Shown here: piece after piece, positions 43,633 through 51,849 of the stretch
How positions within the stretch are numbered: the first letter of the stretch is position 1
How the letters are laid out: each line of letters starts with the position of its first letter
Assembly (NCBI GenBank): GCA_018266775.1
Contig: JAFDZS010000009.1
Location: 85,886-149,885 of the forward strand
Length of the DNA: 64,000 bases
Reading direction: 5' to 3'
Origin: Bacteroidota bacterium
GTDB taxonomy: Bacteria; Bacteroidota; Bacteroidia; Chitinophagales; Chitinophagaceae
Notes under the pieces: generated by a model
Seen by the model: the letters and a program-made list of their open reading frames with translations, nothing else
Told to the model about the DNA's origin: nothing
The model's database searches: none
Translations under genes and position numbers: made by a program

Positions 43633-45765
43633 ATGAAAAAGTTTATACTGTTTGTTTTTCTTATCCCGTGTTTGTTGTCTATCCATGCGCAACAAACATT
43701 GCTGTTTCGAAACGAAAAATTAAGCGCTGAAGAAAGAGCAAGGGATCTTATCAGTCATCTCACCACCAATGAAAAAATTGCGTTATTGCTGTACAACAGT
43801 CCGGGTGTGCCCCGGCTTAACATTCCTTCTTATAATTGGTGGAATGAAGCATTGCATGGTGTGGCGAGGGCGGGCCGTGCCACAGTGTTTCCACAAGCTA
43901 TTGGAATGGCTGCCACATTCAATGATTCATTGATACAAACCATGGCCAATGCCATCAGCGATGAAGCCCGAGCCAAATACAATGCCGCGGTAAAAAACAA
44001 TAACCGTGCACAATATCTCGGCCTTACTTTCTGGAGCCCGAACATCAATATTTTCCGTGATCCCCGCTGGGGCCGCGGCCACGAAACGTATGGAGAAGAC
44101 CCTTTTCTTACCGGCAAAATGGGTTCGGCTTTTGTGAGGGGAATGCAGGGTATGGATCACCGTTATTTTAAAACTGTGGCCTGTGCCAAACACTTTGCCG
44201 TGCACAGCGGCCCTGAACCGCTGCGGCATGAATTCAATGCAGTCATCAGCAACAGCGATCTGCGCAACACGTATCTTCCCGCATTTAAAACATTGGTTAC
44301 CGAGGCAAAAGTGGGCGGGGTAATGTGTGCTTATAACCGTACCGACAGCCAGCCTTGCTGTGCAAACCATTTATTGCTACAGGATATCCTGAGAGATGAA
44401 TGGCAATTCAAAGGTTATGTAGTGACAGACTGCTGGGCACTGGATGACATTAAAACCTATCATCATTATGTAAAAACAGATGCGGAAGCTGCGGCAATGG
44501 CAATTAAAGCAAACGTAAATGTGGAATGCGGCAATACATTAAAAGCACTGCAGGATGCATTACAGCAACATCTTTTAACTGAAAAAGATATCGATGCATC
44601 ATTGCAGATCAACCTCGTAACGTTATTTAAACTGGGCTGGTTTGATAAAAAAACGCCTTTTGACAATATCTCACCCGCTGTGGTGGATAATGAAGCACAC
44701 CGCAAACTGGCAAGAGCTGTAGCCGCACAATCTATGGTGTTGCTCAGTAATAAAAATCATGTACTGCCTTTATCGAAAAACATTGGCCATATTTTAATTA
44801 CGGGGCCTAATGCCAATGTGAGCAATGTACTAATGGCGAATTACAACGGTTCTTCTTCCAAGTGCGTAAATTTTGTAGAAGGAATTACTGCAGCAGTCAG
44901 TGCATCCACCATCATCAGTTATAACCAGGGCTGTAGTTTAACCGATACCACTATGCAGGATGTGTACTGGCAAATTAACGATGCCGATGCTGTTGTTGCA
45001 ATAATGGGTTTATCACCATTGCTGGAAGGTGAAAATGGTGACGCATATTTATCGGAAGCTGGTGGCGATAAAAAAGATATTCATTTCCCTTATGCACAAT
45101 TGAAATATTTGAAAGCACTAAGAAATAAAACAAAAAAACCATTGATTGTTGTTGTCACTACAGGTTCCGCTGTTGAATTGAAAGAAGTGGAAGCACTGGC
45201 AGATGCAGTGTTACTGGCCTGGTATCCTGGCGAAGAAGGTGGCAATGCTGCAGCAGATATTCTATTCGGCAACTATAACCCGTCCGGCAGATTGCCCGTA
45301 ACGTTTTACCAATCCAACAATGATCTTCCGGCATTTGATGACTACGCTATGAAAGGCCGTACTTACCGTTATTTTACCGGGCAACCGCAACATGCTTTTG
45401 GCTTTGGTTTAAGTTATACTAATTTTAGTTATACTGGTTTAAGTGTTTCGTCTACAAGTGACAGGTATATATTCAATTTTAAACTTTCCAATTCCGGAAA
45501 ATTTGATGGAGATGAAGTAGCCCAGCTTTATGTAAAAAGATTGAACGCCGGCAGCGACGAACCGGTACAACAATTGAAAAGTTTCAAACGTATTCATATT
45601 ACCAGGGGAAAAACGATTACTGCAAGTTTAGCATTGGAGAAAAAAGATTTGGCCTGGTGGGATGAGCAGCAACATGCTTATGTGGTGTACCCGGGAAAAT
45701 ATGAAATTGGTATCGGCAGTGCCTCCGATCATATTTTATTAAAACAGGTGATTGAGGTAAAATAA
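43633..45765 (+). CDS. Exported GH3 beta-glycosidase (beta-xylosidase-like)
   Basis: The 710-aa enzyme has a signal peptide ending SIHAQ (about residue 20) and the usual three GH3 parts: an N-terminal TIM-like barrel (about 30-360), a C-terminal sandwich (about 370-590) and a fibronectin-like domain (about 600-700). The nucleophile is Asp266 in VVTDCWALDD. The motifs NWWNEALHGVARAG (about 69-82) and FRDPRWGRGHETYGEDP (about 141-157) are those of beta-xylosidases. No PA14 insert is present, so it is shorter than many Bacteroidota relatives. It is the last gene of the plus-strand operon and runs up to the REP-like array. Xylosides are the likely substrate, with beta-glucosides as an alternative. 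Confidence 0.88.
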   Translation: MKKFILFVFLIPCLLSIHAQQTLLFRNEKLSAEERARDLISHLTTNEKIALLLYNSPGVPRLNIPSYNWWNEALHGVARAGRATVFPQAIGMAATFNDSLIQTMANAISDEARAKYNAAVKNNNRAQYLGLTFWSPNINIFRDPRWGRGHETYGEDPFLTGKMGSAFVRGMQGMDHRYFKTVACAKHFAVHSGPEPLRHEFNAVISNSDLRNTYLPAFKTLVTEAKVGGVMCAYNRTDSQPCCANHLLLQDILRDEWQFKGYVVTDCWALDDIKTYHHYVKTDAEAAAMAIKANVNVECGNTLKALQDALQQHLLTEKDIDASLQINLVTLFKLGWFDKKTPFDNISPAVVDNEAHRKLARAVAAQSMVLLSNKNHVLPLSKNIGHILITGPNANVSNVLMANYNGSSSKCVNFVEGITAAVSASTIISYNQGCSLTDTTMQDVYWQINDADAVVAIMGLSPLLEGENGDAYLSEAGGDKKDIHFPYAQLKYLKALRNKTKKPLIVVVTTGSAVELKEVEALADAVLLAWYPGEEGGNAAADILFGNYNPSGRLPVTFYQSNNDLPAFDDYAMKGRTYRYFTGQPQHAFGFGLSYTNFSYTGLSVSSTSDRYIFNFKLSNSGKFDGDEVAQLYVKRLNAGSDEPVQQLKSFKRIHITRGKTITASLALEKKDLAWWDEQQHAYVVYPGKYEIGIGSASDHILLKQVIEVK

Positions 45766-46491
45766 AATCTTGCCGATAAGTAAGTGCCAGCGGGGAAGTC
45801 AACTGGTACAGTTGCCTTTCTTCAAAAAAGTTATTCCGAAGTATTAACTTTTGATACCCTGATGAAAAGAAGGCAACCTTGCAGGTTGACTTCTTTAGAA
45901 GATGTCAATCTTGCAAAGAAGAAAGCGGCGGCGGGGAAGTCAACTGGTACAGTTGCCTTTCTTCAAGAAGTTACTCCAAAAGTATTAGCTCATAACAGTT
46001 CAACAAAAAGAAGGCAACCTTGCAGGTTGACTTCTTCAGAAGATGTCAATCTTGCAAAGAAGAAAGCGGCAGCGGGGAAGTCAACTGGTACAGTTGCCTT
46101 TCTTCAAGAAGTTACTCCAAAAGTATTAGCTCATAACAGTTCAACAAAAAGAAGGCAACCTTGCAGGTTGACTTCTTCAGAAGATGTCAATCTTGCAAAG
46201 AAGAAAGCGGCGGAGAGGAAGTCAACTGGTACAGTTGCCTTCCTTCAAAAAAGTTATTCTGAAGTATTAACTTTTGATACCCTGATGAAAAGAAGGCAAC
46301 CTTGCAGGTTGACTTCTTCAGAAGATGTCAATTTTGCAAAGAAGAAAGCGGCGGAGAGGAAGTCAACTGGTACAGTTGCCTTCCTTCAAAAAGTTACTCC
46401 AAAAGTATTAGCTCATAACAGTTCAACAAAAAGAAGGCAACCTTGCAGGTTGACTTCTTCAGAAGATGTCAATCGATGAATACGAACAACA
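45766..46491. repeat. Five-unit 141-bp array of REP-like palindromes in alternating orientation
   Basis: Five units begin near 45796, 45937, 46078, 46219 and 46360, a strict 141-bp period. Each holds a forward arm GAAGTCAACTGGTACAGTTGCC and, about 75 bp later, an inverted arm GGCAACCTTGCAGGTTGACTTC. Each arm is itself an imperfect palindrome (GAAGTCAAC-N7-GTTGCCTTC with one T-C mismatch). The spacer between the arms comes in two versions, ordered A-B-B-A-B. Because 141 is divisible by three, a 231-codon open frame runs through, but it is repeat-derived and I do not call it a gene. This is the only gene-free stretch longer than 300 bp in the window. Confidence 0.9.
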
Positions 46492-47673
46492 TTATAAATT
46501 TCGTACTATACCCATTTCCAATCCTCTTAATTCAGCCAAACCTCTTAGTCTTCCAATGGCAGAATAACCGGGGTTTGTTTTCTTATTTAAATCATCCAGC
46601 ATCTGGTGGCCATGATCAGGCCGCATGGGGATACTGATTTTCCTTTGCTGCATCACCTGTATAATTTGTTTTACCACCGCATACATATCCACATCACCTT
46701 CCAAATGATTTGCCTCAAAAAAATCACCCTCACTGTTTCGTTGTGTACTGCGCAGGTGAATGAAGTTGATCCGGCTGGCAAATTGCTGCACCATTGCAGG
46801 CAAATCATTATCTGCACGTACGCCAAATGAACCGGTACAAAAACACAATCCATTATTCAAAGAAGGAACAGCTTTAACCAATGCTTCAACATCAGCAGCT
46901 GTACTTACCACACGCGGCAAACCTAAAATAGCATAAGGCGGATCGTCCGGATGAATAACCATTTTCACATTGCAGTCATCCGCAACCGGAATGATTTCCT
47001 GTAAAAAATAAATTAAGTGAGAACGGAGTTTGGAGGCATCAATACCTGCATAAGCGTCCAGTGCTTCCTGGAATTTTTCCAGCGTAAAACTTTCTTCACT
47101 GCCCGGTAAACCTGCTATGATGTTGCGTTGCAGCAATTGCTTTTCTGCATCCGTCATTGCAGCAAATTTAATTTTCGCTTTCTCTATTTCAGCAGCCGTA
47201 TAATCCTGTTTGGCATTTTTCCTTTTGAGCATGAATACGTCAAATGCAACAAAGGCAGTTTTTTCAAAACGTAAAGCTTTGCTGCCATCTTCTGTGGTGT
47301 AAGACAAATCAGTTCTTGTCCAGTCCAGCACGGGCATAAAATTATAGGTAATAACATGAATACCACAAGCACTCAAGTTTTGTATAGATTGTTTGTAGTG
47401 TTCAATATATGTTTTAAAGTTTCCCGTTTGTGTTTTGATGGCTTCATGTACCGGAACACTTTCCACTACTGACCATTGCAGCCCTGCTGCTTCGATGATT
47501 TTTTTTCTTTGCTGAATTTCTTCCACCGTCCAGGTTTCTCCATTGGGAATATGATGCAGTGCAGTTACCACACCGGTACAACCAGCCTGTCGTACATCTG
47601 CCAAACTTACTGGGTCATTCGGGCCAAACCAGCGCATGGTTTGCTGCATCATCGTTGCTTCATTCGTGTTCAT
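46492..47673 (-). CDS. uxuA: D-mannonate dehydratase
   Basis: This 393-aa cytoplasmic enzyme dehydrates D-mannonate to 2-keto-3-deoxygluconate in glucuronate breakdown. Typical UxuA features are [19 protein letters not shown] near the start, [18 protein letters not shown] (about 105-122) and the metal-site region MVIHPDDPP. Later come [14 protein letters not shown] with the catalytic region and [14 protein letters not shown] near the end. The length is typical. Its product feeds the KDG kinase/aldolase steps, which are not in the window. It is the last gene of the minus-strand locus. Its stop lies only about 12 bp from the repeat array, and a solo repeat arm lies just upstream of it, so it is bracketed by repeat elements. 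Start alternatives are ATG 47673 or 47652. Confidence 0.93.
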   Translation of the reverse strand: MNTNEATMMQQTMRWFGPNDPVSLADVRQAGCTGVVTALHHIPNGETWTVEEIQQRKKIIEAAGLQWSVVESVPVHEAIKTQTGNFKTYIEHYKQSIQNLSACGIHVITYNFMPVLDWTRTDLSYTTEDGSKALRFEKTAFVAFDVFMLKRKNAKQDYTAAEIEKAKIKFAAMTDAEKQLLQRNIIAGLPGSEESFTLEKFQEALDAYAGIDASKLRSHLIYFLQEIIPVADDCNVKMVIHPDDPPYAILGLPRVVSTAADVEALVKAVPSLNNGLCFCTGSFGVRADNDLPAMVQQFASRINFIHLRSTQRNSEGDFFEANHLEGDVDMYAVVKQIIQVMQQRKISIPMRPDHGHQMLDDLNKKTNPGYSAIGRLRGLAELRGLEMGIVRNL

Positions 47674-47724
47674 TTGTATTTTATTATTTGTGTATGTCTA
47701 TTATTTTTTAGTCTCTCTATTGTA

Positions 47725-47769
47725 AAGAAGGCAACTTTGCAAGTTGACTTCTTTCGAAGATTTCAAATA
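47725..47769. repeat. Solo REP-like arm upstream of uxuA
   Basis: AAGAAGGCAACTTTGCAAGTTGACTTCTT is a single copy of the palindrome found in the 141-bp array, in its inverted orientation. It is followed by a diverged match to the array's next bases (CGAAGATTTCAA versus AGAAGATGTCAA). Two substitutions relative to the array arm (CAACCT/AGGTTG to CAACTT/AAGTTG) preserve base pairing. The rest of the 163-bp gap is AT-rich with CCATTATCAATTGTCCATTATTC-type filler. Confidence 0.75.
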
Positions 47770-47836
47770 TCGCACCACACCCGAAAAGCGCTTCAATTCA
47801 TTTTTTCCATTATCAATTGTCCATTATTCATCTTCT

Positions 47837-49276
47837 TTAATGCTGCCTCACCGCCTGCATCCTTTCAGGAAATGCTGCATCTCCATCCAGGTTTTGAATC
47901 TTCAGGTTGCTTACATTCATACTTTCCAATGCGTGTGCAAAATAATTTGCTTTATCTGCTCCCCATTGCACACTGCAATTACGCACCATAATATTTTCCG
48001 CGCTGTCAAAATAAAAACCCGAAGTGCTTCCTGTTACAAAACCTTCCACTTTGCAGGGGCGCCTGTCGTAAATACCACCCTGCAGTGTTGTTGTTTTATT
48101 AATCTGTACATCCACATGATCAAAAACAATATTGGATATTTTATCAGCAGATTCTGCACTTACATAAACGCCATTTTCACTTATACATTTAATATTGCTG
48201 AAGTAAATATTTTTCACCTGCCCCACCCTTCCTTCAGTTACCCCTTTTGGAAAACGCCAGTTGGCATCTTTATTATTACCATTGGCACGGCGATACGCTG
48301 TGATGTAAATCGGTTCTGCTTTTCCCCACCAGGTATCGCTGAATAAATGGCCTTCCACAATCATATTACTGAAGATGACATCACTTACAACACCTTCATC
48401 ACGGTTTTGTATGCCCACACCACGGTTACTGTTTTTGATAATGCAGTTATTGAACAATACCTGTCGTATAGTATCCATATTTTCTGATCCAATTTTTATG
48501 GCGCAGCTCCTGGATGTCATCGTGCAATTGGTTATAACTATATTTTCACAAATGCCAAATGCTTCATATTCCCTCCGGTTCTTTAAACAAATACAATCAT
48601 CACCACTTTCAATATAACAATCACTGATGCGCACATTTTTGGAATGGTCCACATCAATGCCATCGCTGTTGCGTACTTTTAAACTGTTGAGCAAGGTGAT
48701 GCCATTAATTACAACATCATTACAGCCTGCAAGATGAATCGTCCAGTATGCAGCATTACCAATATGCACATTGTTGATACGGATATTTTTTCCGCCGATG
48801 ATCGTCAGCACATGCGGCCTGGGATCGAGTATATGAAAAGGTTTCAGTTCATAAGCATCTTCCAGTTCTGCGCCCATGAATGCAATGCCGTTGCCGTTGA
48901 TACTTCCTCCACCGCTGATGGTAAGGTTCTGAATATTTTCTGCACTGATCCATGTGGTGCCTTCGCCGGGATTATTGCGGAATGCACTTTTGGTGTACAC
49001 TTTTTCATTCGGATTTGCAAGAACTGTTGCACCTGCTTCCAAATGAAAATCAATACTTGATTTTAACACAAATGGACTTGCCATAAATGTAAATGGGGCA
49101 GGTATCAACACTTGTCCGCCGGTTTTGCTGCAGGCATCTATCGCCTTTTGTATGGCTGCTGCATCATCAGTTTTTCCATCACCGCGAGCGCCAAAATTTT
49201 TGATGTTGTATATTTTTTGTGCAGTGGTTGTTTGCAATGTCAGCACTGCAAGTACAATAGATGTCAGTTTTTTCAT
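47837..49276 (-). CDS. Exported GH28 family polygalacturonase-like protein (copy 1)
   Basis: The 479-aa right-handed beta-helix protein has a signal peptide (ending TTTAQ, about residue 20) and the GH28 start INVKNFGARGDGKTDD-like block at about 25-38. The catalytic aspartates are visible: NSDGID at 203-208 and GDDC at 225-228. The next GH28 motif, GHG, is replaced by SCAI (about 257-260, SCAIKIGSE), and the RIK motif is not obvious, so its bond specificity may differ from canonical polygalacturonases. The open frame starts at a GTG, but ATG 49276 is preferred. It lies between GH95 and uxuA in the same direction. Confidence 0.82.
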   Translation of the reverse strand: MKKLTSIVLAVLTLQTTTAQKIYNIKNFGARGDGKTDDAAAIQKAIDACSKTGGQVLIPAPFTFMASPFVLKSSIDFHLEAGATVLANPNEKVYTKSAFRNNPGEGTTWISAENIQNLTISGGGSINGNGIAFMGAELEDAYELKPFHILDPRPHVLTIIGGKNIRINNVHIGNAAYWTIHLAGCNDVVINGITLLNSLKVRNSDGIDVDHSKNVRISDCYIESGDDCICLKNRREYEAFGICENIVITNCTMTSRSCAIKIGSENMDTIRQVLFNNCIIKNSNRGVGIQNRDEGVVSDVIFSNMIVEGHLFSDTWWGKAEPIYITAYRRANGNNKDANWRFPKGVTEGRVGQVKNIYFSNIKCISENGVYVSAESADKISNIVFDHVDVQINKTTTLQGGIYDRRPCKVEGFVTGSTSGFYFDSAENIMVRNCSVQWGADKANYFAHALESMNVSNLKIQNLDGDAAFPERMQAVRQH

Positions 49277-49392
49277 TTTCACTATTCACGGTTTAAATTG
49301 ATGAATGATGTGTTGCTGTACAAGTGTGCGACGCAACGATGTTCAATAGCAATACTGCAGCTTGTTTCATTATGATATTATTAAACGAAGTT

Positions 49393-51849
49393 TTATTGCA
49401 ATTGAATTTGATAAGTTCTTCCTTTCACTGTATTAAAAGTGGTTACATAACCCACTGTTGATGGATTGCATGTAACATCAAGCCCTTTTATTTGAATGGG
49501 CTGATAAGTTCTGATGGTGCATGTGCCGCCAATTCTTGCCGTAACCGCCGCTGTTTTTAATTGATGATTGCTCCACTGCATATCCACCACAAAATTGCCC
49601 CGTGCCACCAAACCCTTTACTGTTCCATCTTTCCAGTCGTTGGGTAAAGCGGGCAGTAAAAAAATTTCATCCTGGCTTTGCAGCAGCATTTCCATTACAC
49701 CGGCGCAACCGGCAAAATTGCCATCAATCTGGAATGGTGGATGTGCATCGAATAGGTTTGGATAAGCGCCGCCACCCCGATTATATTTCGTGCCGTTTTC
49801 CCTTGTTAACCGTAGCAAATTTTTATACAACAGATGTGCATGATTGCCATCAAGCAACCGTGCCCAGAAATTTACTTTCCATGCCAGGCTCCAACCGGTA
49901 CCATCATCGCCACGAATTTCCAATGTGCGCTTAGCGGCGGCGGCCAATTCTGGTGTTTTTAATGGAGAGATAAGATGCGCTGGATACAATGCATATAAAT
50001 GTGATACATGGCGGTGATGCGGATCCACATCTTCATAATCTTTATACCATTCCTGCAATTGCCCTTTGCTGCCGATTTGAAAAGGGTATAATTTTTTTGC
50101 TGCTGCTTCAATACTGTCAGTAAAATTTTTATCGGTGTTTAAAATTTTTGCTGCCATTGTGGTGTTATCAAACAAATCACGAATGATGCCCATGTCCATT
50201 GTGGTGGCAATAGAAATATCAGCAGTCTTTTTATCGGCATAATAAAAATCATTTTCCGGTGAGAGTGATGGTGCAGTTACCAAATGTCCTTTGTTATCCG
50301 GCACTAACCAACCAAGCGTAAATTCGGCCGCTCCTTTCATTAGCGGATAAGCTGTTTCCTGTAAAAATTTTTTGTCGCCGGTGTATAAATAATGCTCCCA
50401 CAAATGCCGGCAGAGCCAATTGGCACCCATGGCCCAGTTTGCCCATTTGGGATCGCCTTTTCCTGTATCGCCTACAGGATTGCTTAGTGCCCAGATGTCG
50501 GCATTATGATGCGTTACCCAACCATTGGCATTGTAAAATTCTTTGGCTGTTCGTTTACCCGTTACAGCAAGATTTTTTACCAGGCCGAACAAAGGCGTTG
50601 TCATCTCGTCCAGGTTGCCCGCTTCCGCCGGCCAGTAATTCATCTGCACATTGATGTTGGTGGTGTAATTGGAACTCCATGGTGCCCGTAACACTTTGTT
50701 CCAGATGCCCTGCAAATTAGCTGGTGCATCCGGCGTGCGTGAACTGCTGAATAAAAGATAACGGCCATACTGAAAATATAATGCTTCAAGGCCGGGATCA
50801 TTTCCGGTTTTATTAAAAGTTTCCAGTCTTTCATCAGTGGGCAAATCGGTACGGCTGCCTGCTCCCTTATTCAGTTGCAGCGAAACACGATTGAAATAAC
50901 GGTGTACATCATTTAAGTGAGCAGTTAAAAGTGTACTGAATTTTTTTGTTACCGCTTTACTCAATGCAAGTATTGCTAAAGCTTCTTCATTTTTCCCTTC
51001 TGAATCAGGACATTTATCAAAACCATTGAAGCTTGTTGCCACACTGCACAGCAGCAGCACTTCTGTTGCGTTAGTGATTCGTATTCCACTCGTATCAGTA
51101 ACCACCGTTCCATCTTTTGCAGTGGCATTTAACTGCATGGCAAAACGCATTCCGCGGCAGCCTGCAGTGTCCGTATAAATAATGGGTTCTTTATTGGCAT
51201 TGAAGTAGCTTGGGTCTGCATGCGCCGGTGCTTTGCCTTTCAGCATCAACACATTTTTTCCCAATACCGTATTTTGGTAATGTAACAGTGAACTGGTTGA
51301 AATGTTACAATTTATCTTTTGATGTTCGCTGGCTGTTATCCGCACCACCATCACCTGGTCGGGCGCTGAAATAAATATTTCCCTTTTGTATTGCACCGCA
51401 TCAATAGTGAATGTTGTTGTTGCCACACCATCCTGAATATTCAAATCACGGTAATATTGTGTGGGCTGTTGTGTAAATGGTTGTTGAATTTTAATATCAC
51501 CCAATGGCAGATAACTTTCTGAATACAGTCCCTGCATCTTTCTTGCCAAACGGCCTGCCTCATCATATTGTTCATTAAATAATGCGGCTCTTAATTTTGG
51601 CAGGTATTCCGGTGCATGCGGGTTTACATTATCTTTTACCGGGCCGCCACTCCATAATGTGGCTTCATTCATTTGCAGCAATTCTTCATTCACTCCTCCA
51701 AATACCATTGTGCCAATGCGGCCATTACCGATAGGCAATGCTTCTGTCCACACAGTTGCCGGTTTATTATACCACAGTTTATTGTCCTGTGCTTTAGAAG
51801 TTTGCAGAACAATAATGCCAGCAAGAATCAGTAAGGATCGTTGTCTCAT
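49393..51849 (-). CDS. Exported GH95 alpha-L-fucosidase / alpha-L-galactosidase
   Basis: This 818-aa enzyme has a signal peptide (ending TSKAQ, about residue 21), an N-terminal beta domain with KPATVWTEALPIGNGRIG (about 29-46), and an (alpha/alpha)6 barrel. The residues known from GH95 structures are present: the paired asparagines in NINVQMNYWPAEAG (Asn398, Asn400), the general acid Glu532 in TAPSLSPEND, and the conserved FQIDGNF aspartate near residue 700. It removes alpha-1,2-fucose or L-galactose from plant xyloglucan, pectin side chains or glycoprotein glycans. Its ATG overlaps the GH92 stop in an ATGA junction, so the two are translationally coupled. Confidence 0.92.
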   Translation of the reverse strand: MRQRSLLILAGIIVLQTSKAQDNKLWYNKPATVWTEALPIGNGRIGTMVFGGVNEELLQMNEATLWSGGPVKDNVNPHAPEYLPKLRAALFNEQYDEAGRLARKMQGLYSESYLPLGDIKIQQPFTQQPTQYYRDLNIQDGVATTTFTIDAVQYKREIFISAPDQVMVVRITASEHQKINCNISTSSLLHYQNTVLGKNVLMLKGKAPAHADPSYFNANKEPIIYTDTAGCRGMRFAMQLNATAKDGTVVTDTSGIRITNATEVLLLCSVATSFNGFDKCPDSEGKNEEALAILALSKAVTKKFSTLLTAHLNDVHRYFNRVSLQLNKGAGSRTDLPTDERLETFNKTGNDPGLEALYFQYGRYLLFSSSRTPDAPANLQGIWNKVLRAPWSSNYTTNINVQMNYWPAEAGNLDEMTTPLFGLVKNLAVTGKRTAKEFYNANGWVTHHNADIWALSNPVGDTGKGDPKWANWAMGANWLCRHLWEHYLYTGDKKFLQETAYPLMKGAAEFTLGWLVPDNKGHLVTAPSLSPENDFYYADKKTADISIATTMDMGIIRDLFDNTTMAAKILNTDKNFTDSIEAAAKKLYPFQIGSKGQLQEWYKDYEDVDPHHRHVSHLYALYPAHLISPLKTPELAAAAKRTLEIRGDDGTGWSLAWKVNFWARLLDGNHAHLLYKNLLRLTRENGTKYNRGGGAYPNLFDAHPPFQIDGNFAGCAGVMEMLLQSQDEIFLLPALPNDWKDGTVKGLVARGNFVVDMQWSNHQLKTAAVTARIGGTCTIRTYQPIQIKGLDVTCNPSTVGYVTTFNTVKGRTYQIQLQ

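Noticed and set aside
45784-46479. 231-codon open reading frame through the 141-bp repeats as a repeat protein gene
   Set aside because: The frame stays open only because the period is a multiple of three. The sequence is dominated by palindromic arms, has no start-site context, and lies where REP-like DNA explains all of it. Codon-level selection would be needed to revive it.
45796-46479. CRISPR array
   Set aside because: Whole 141-bp units are repeated, including what would be spacers, which occur in just two versions. The arms alternate in orientation and no cas gene is in the window.
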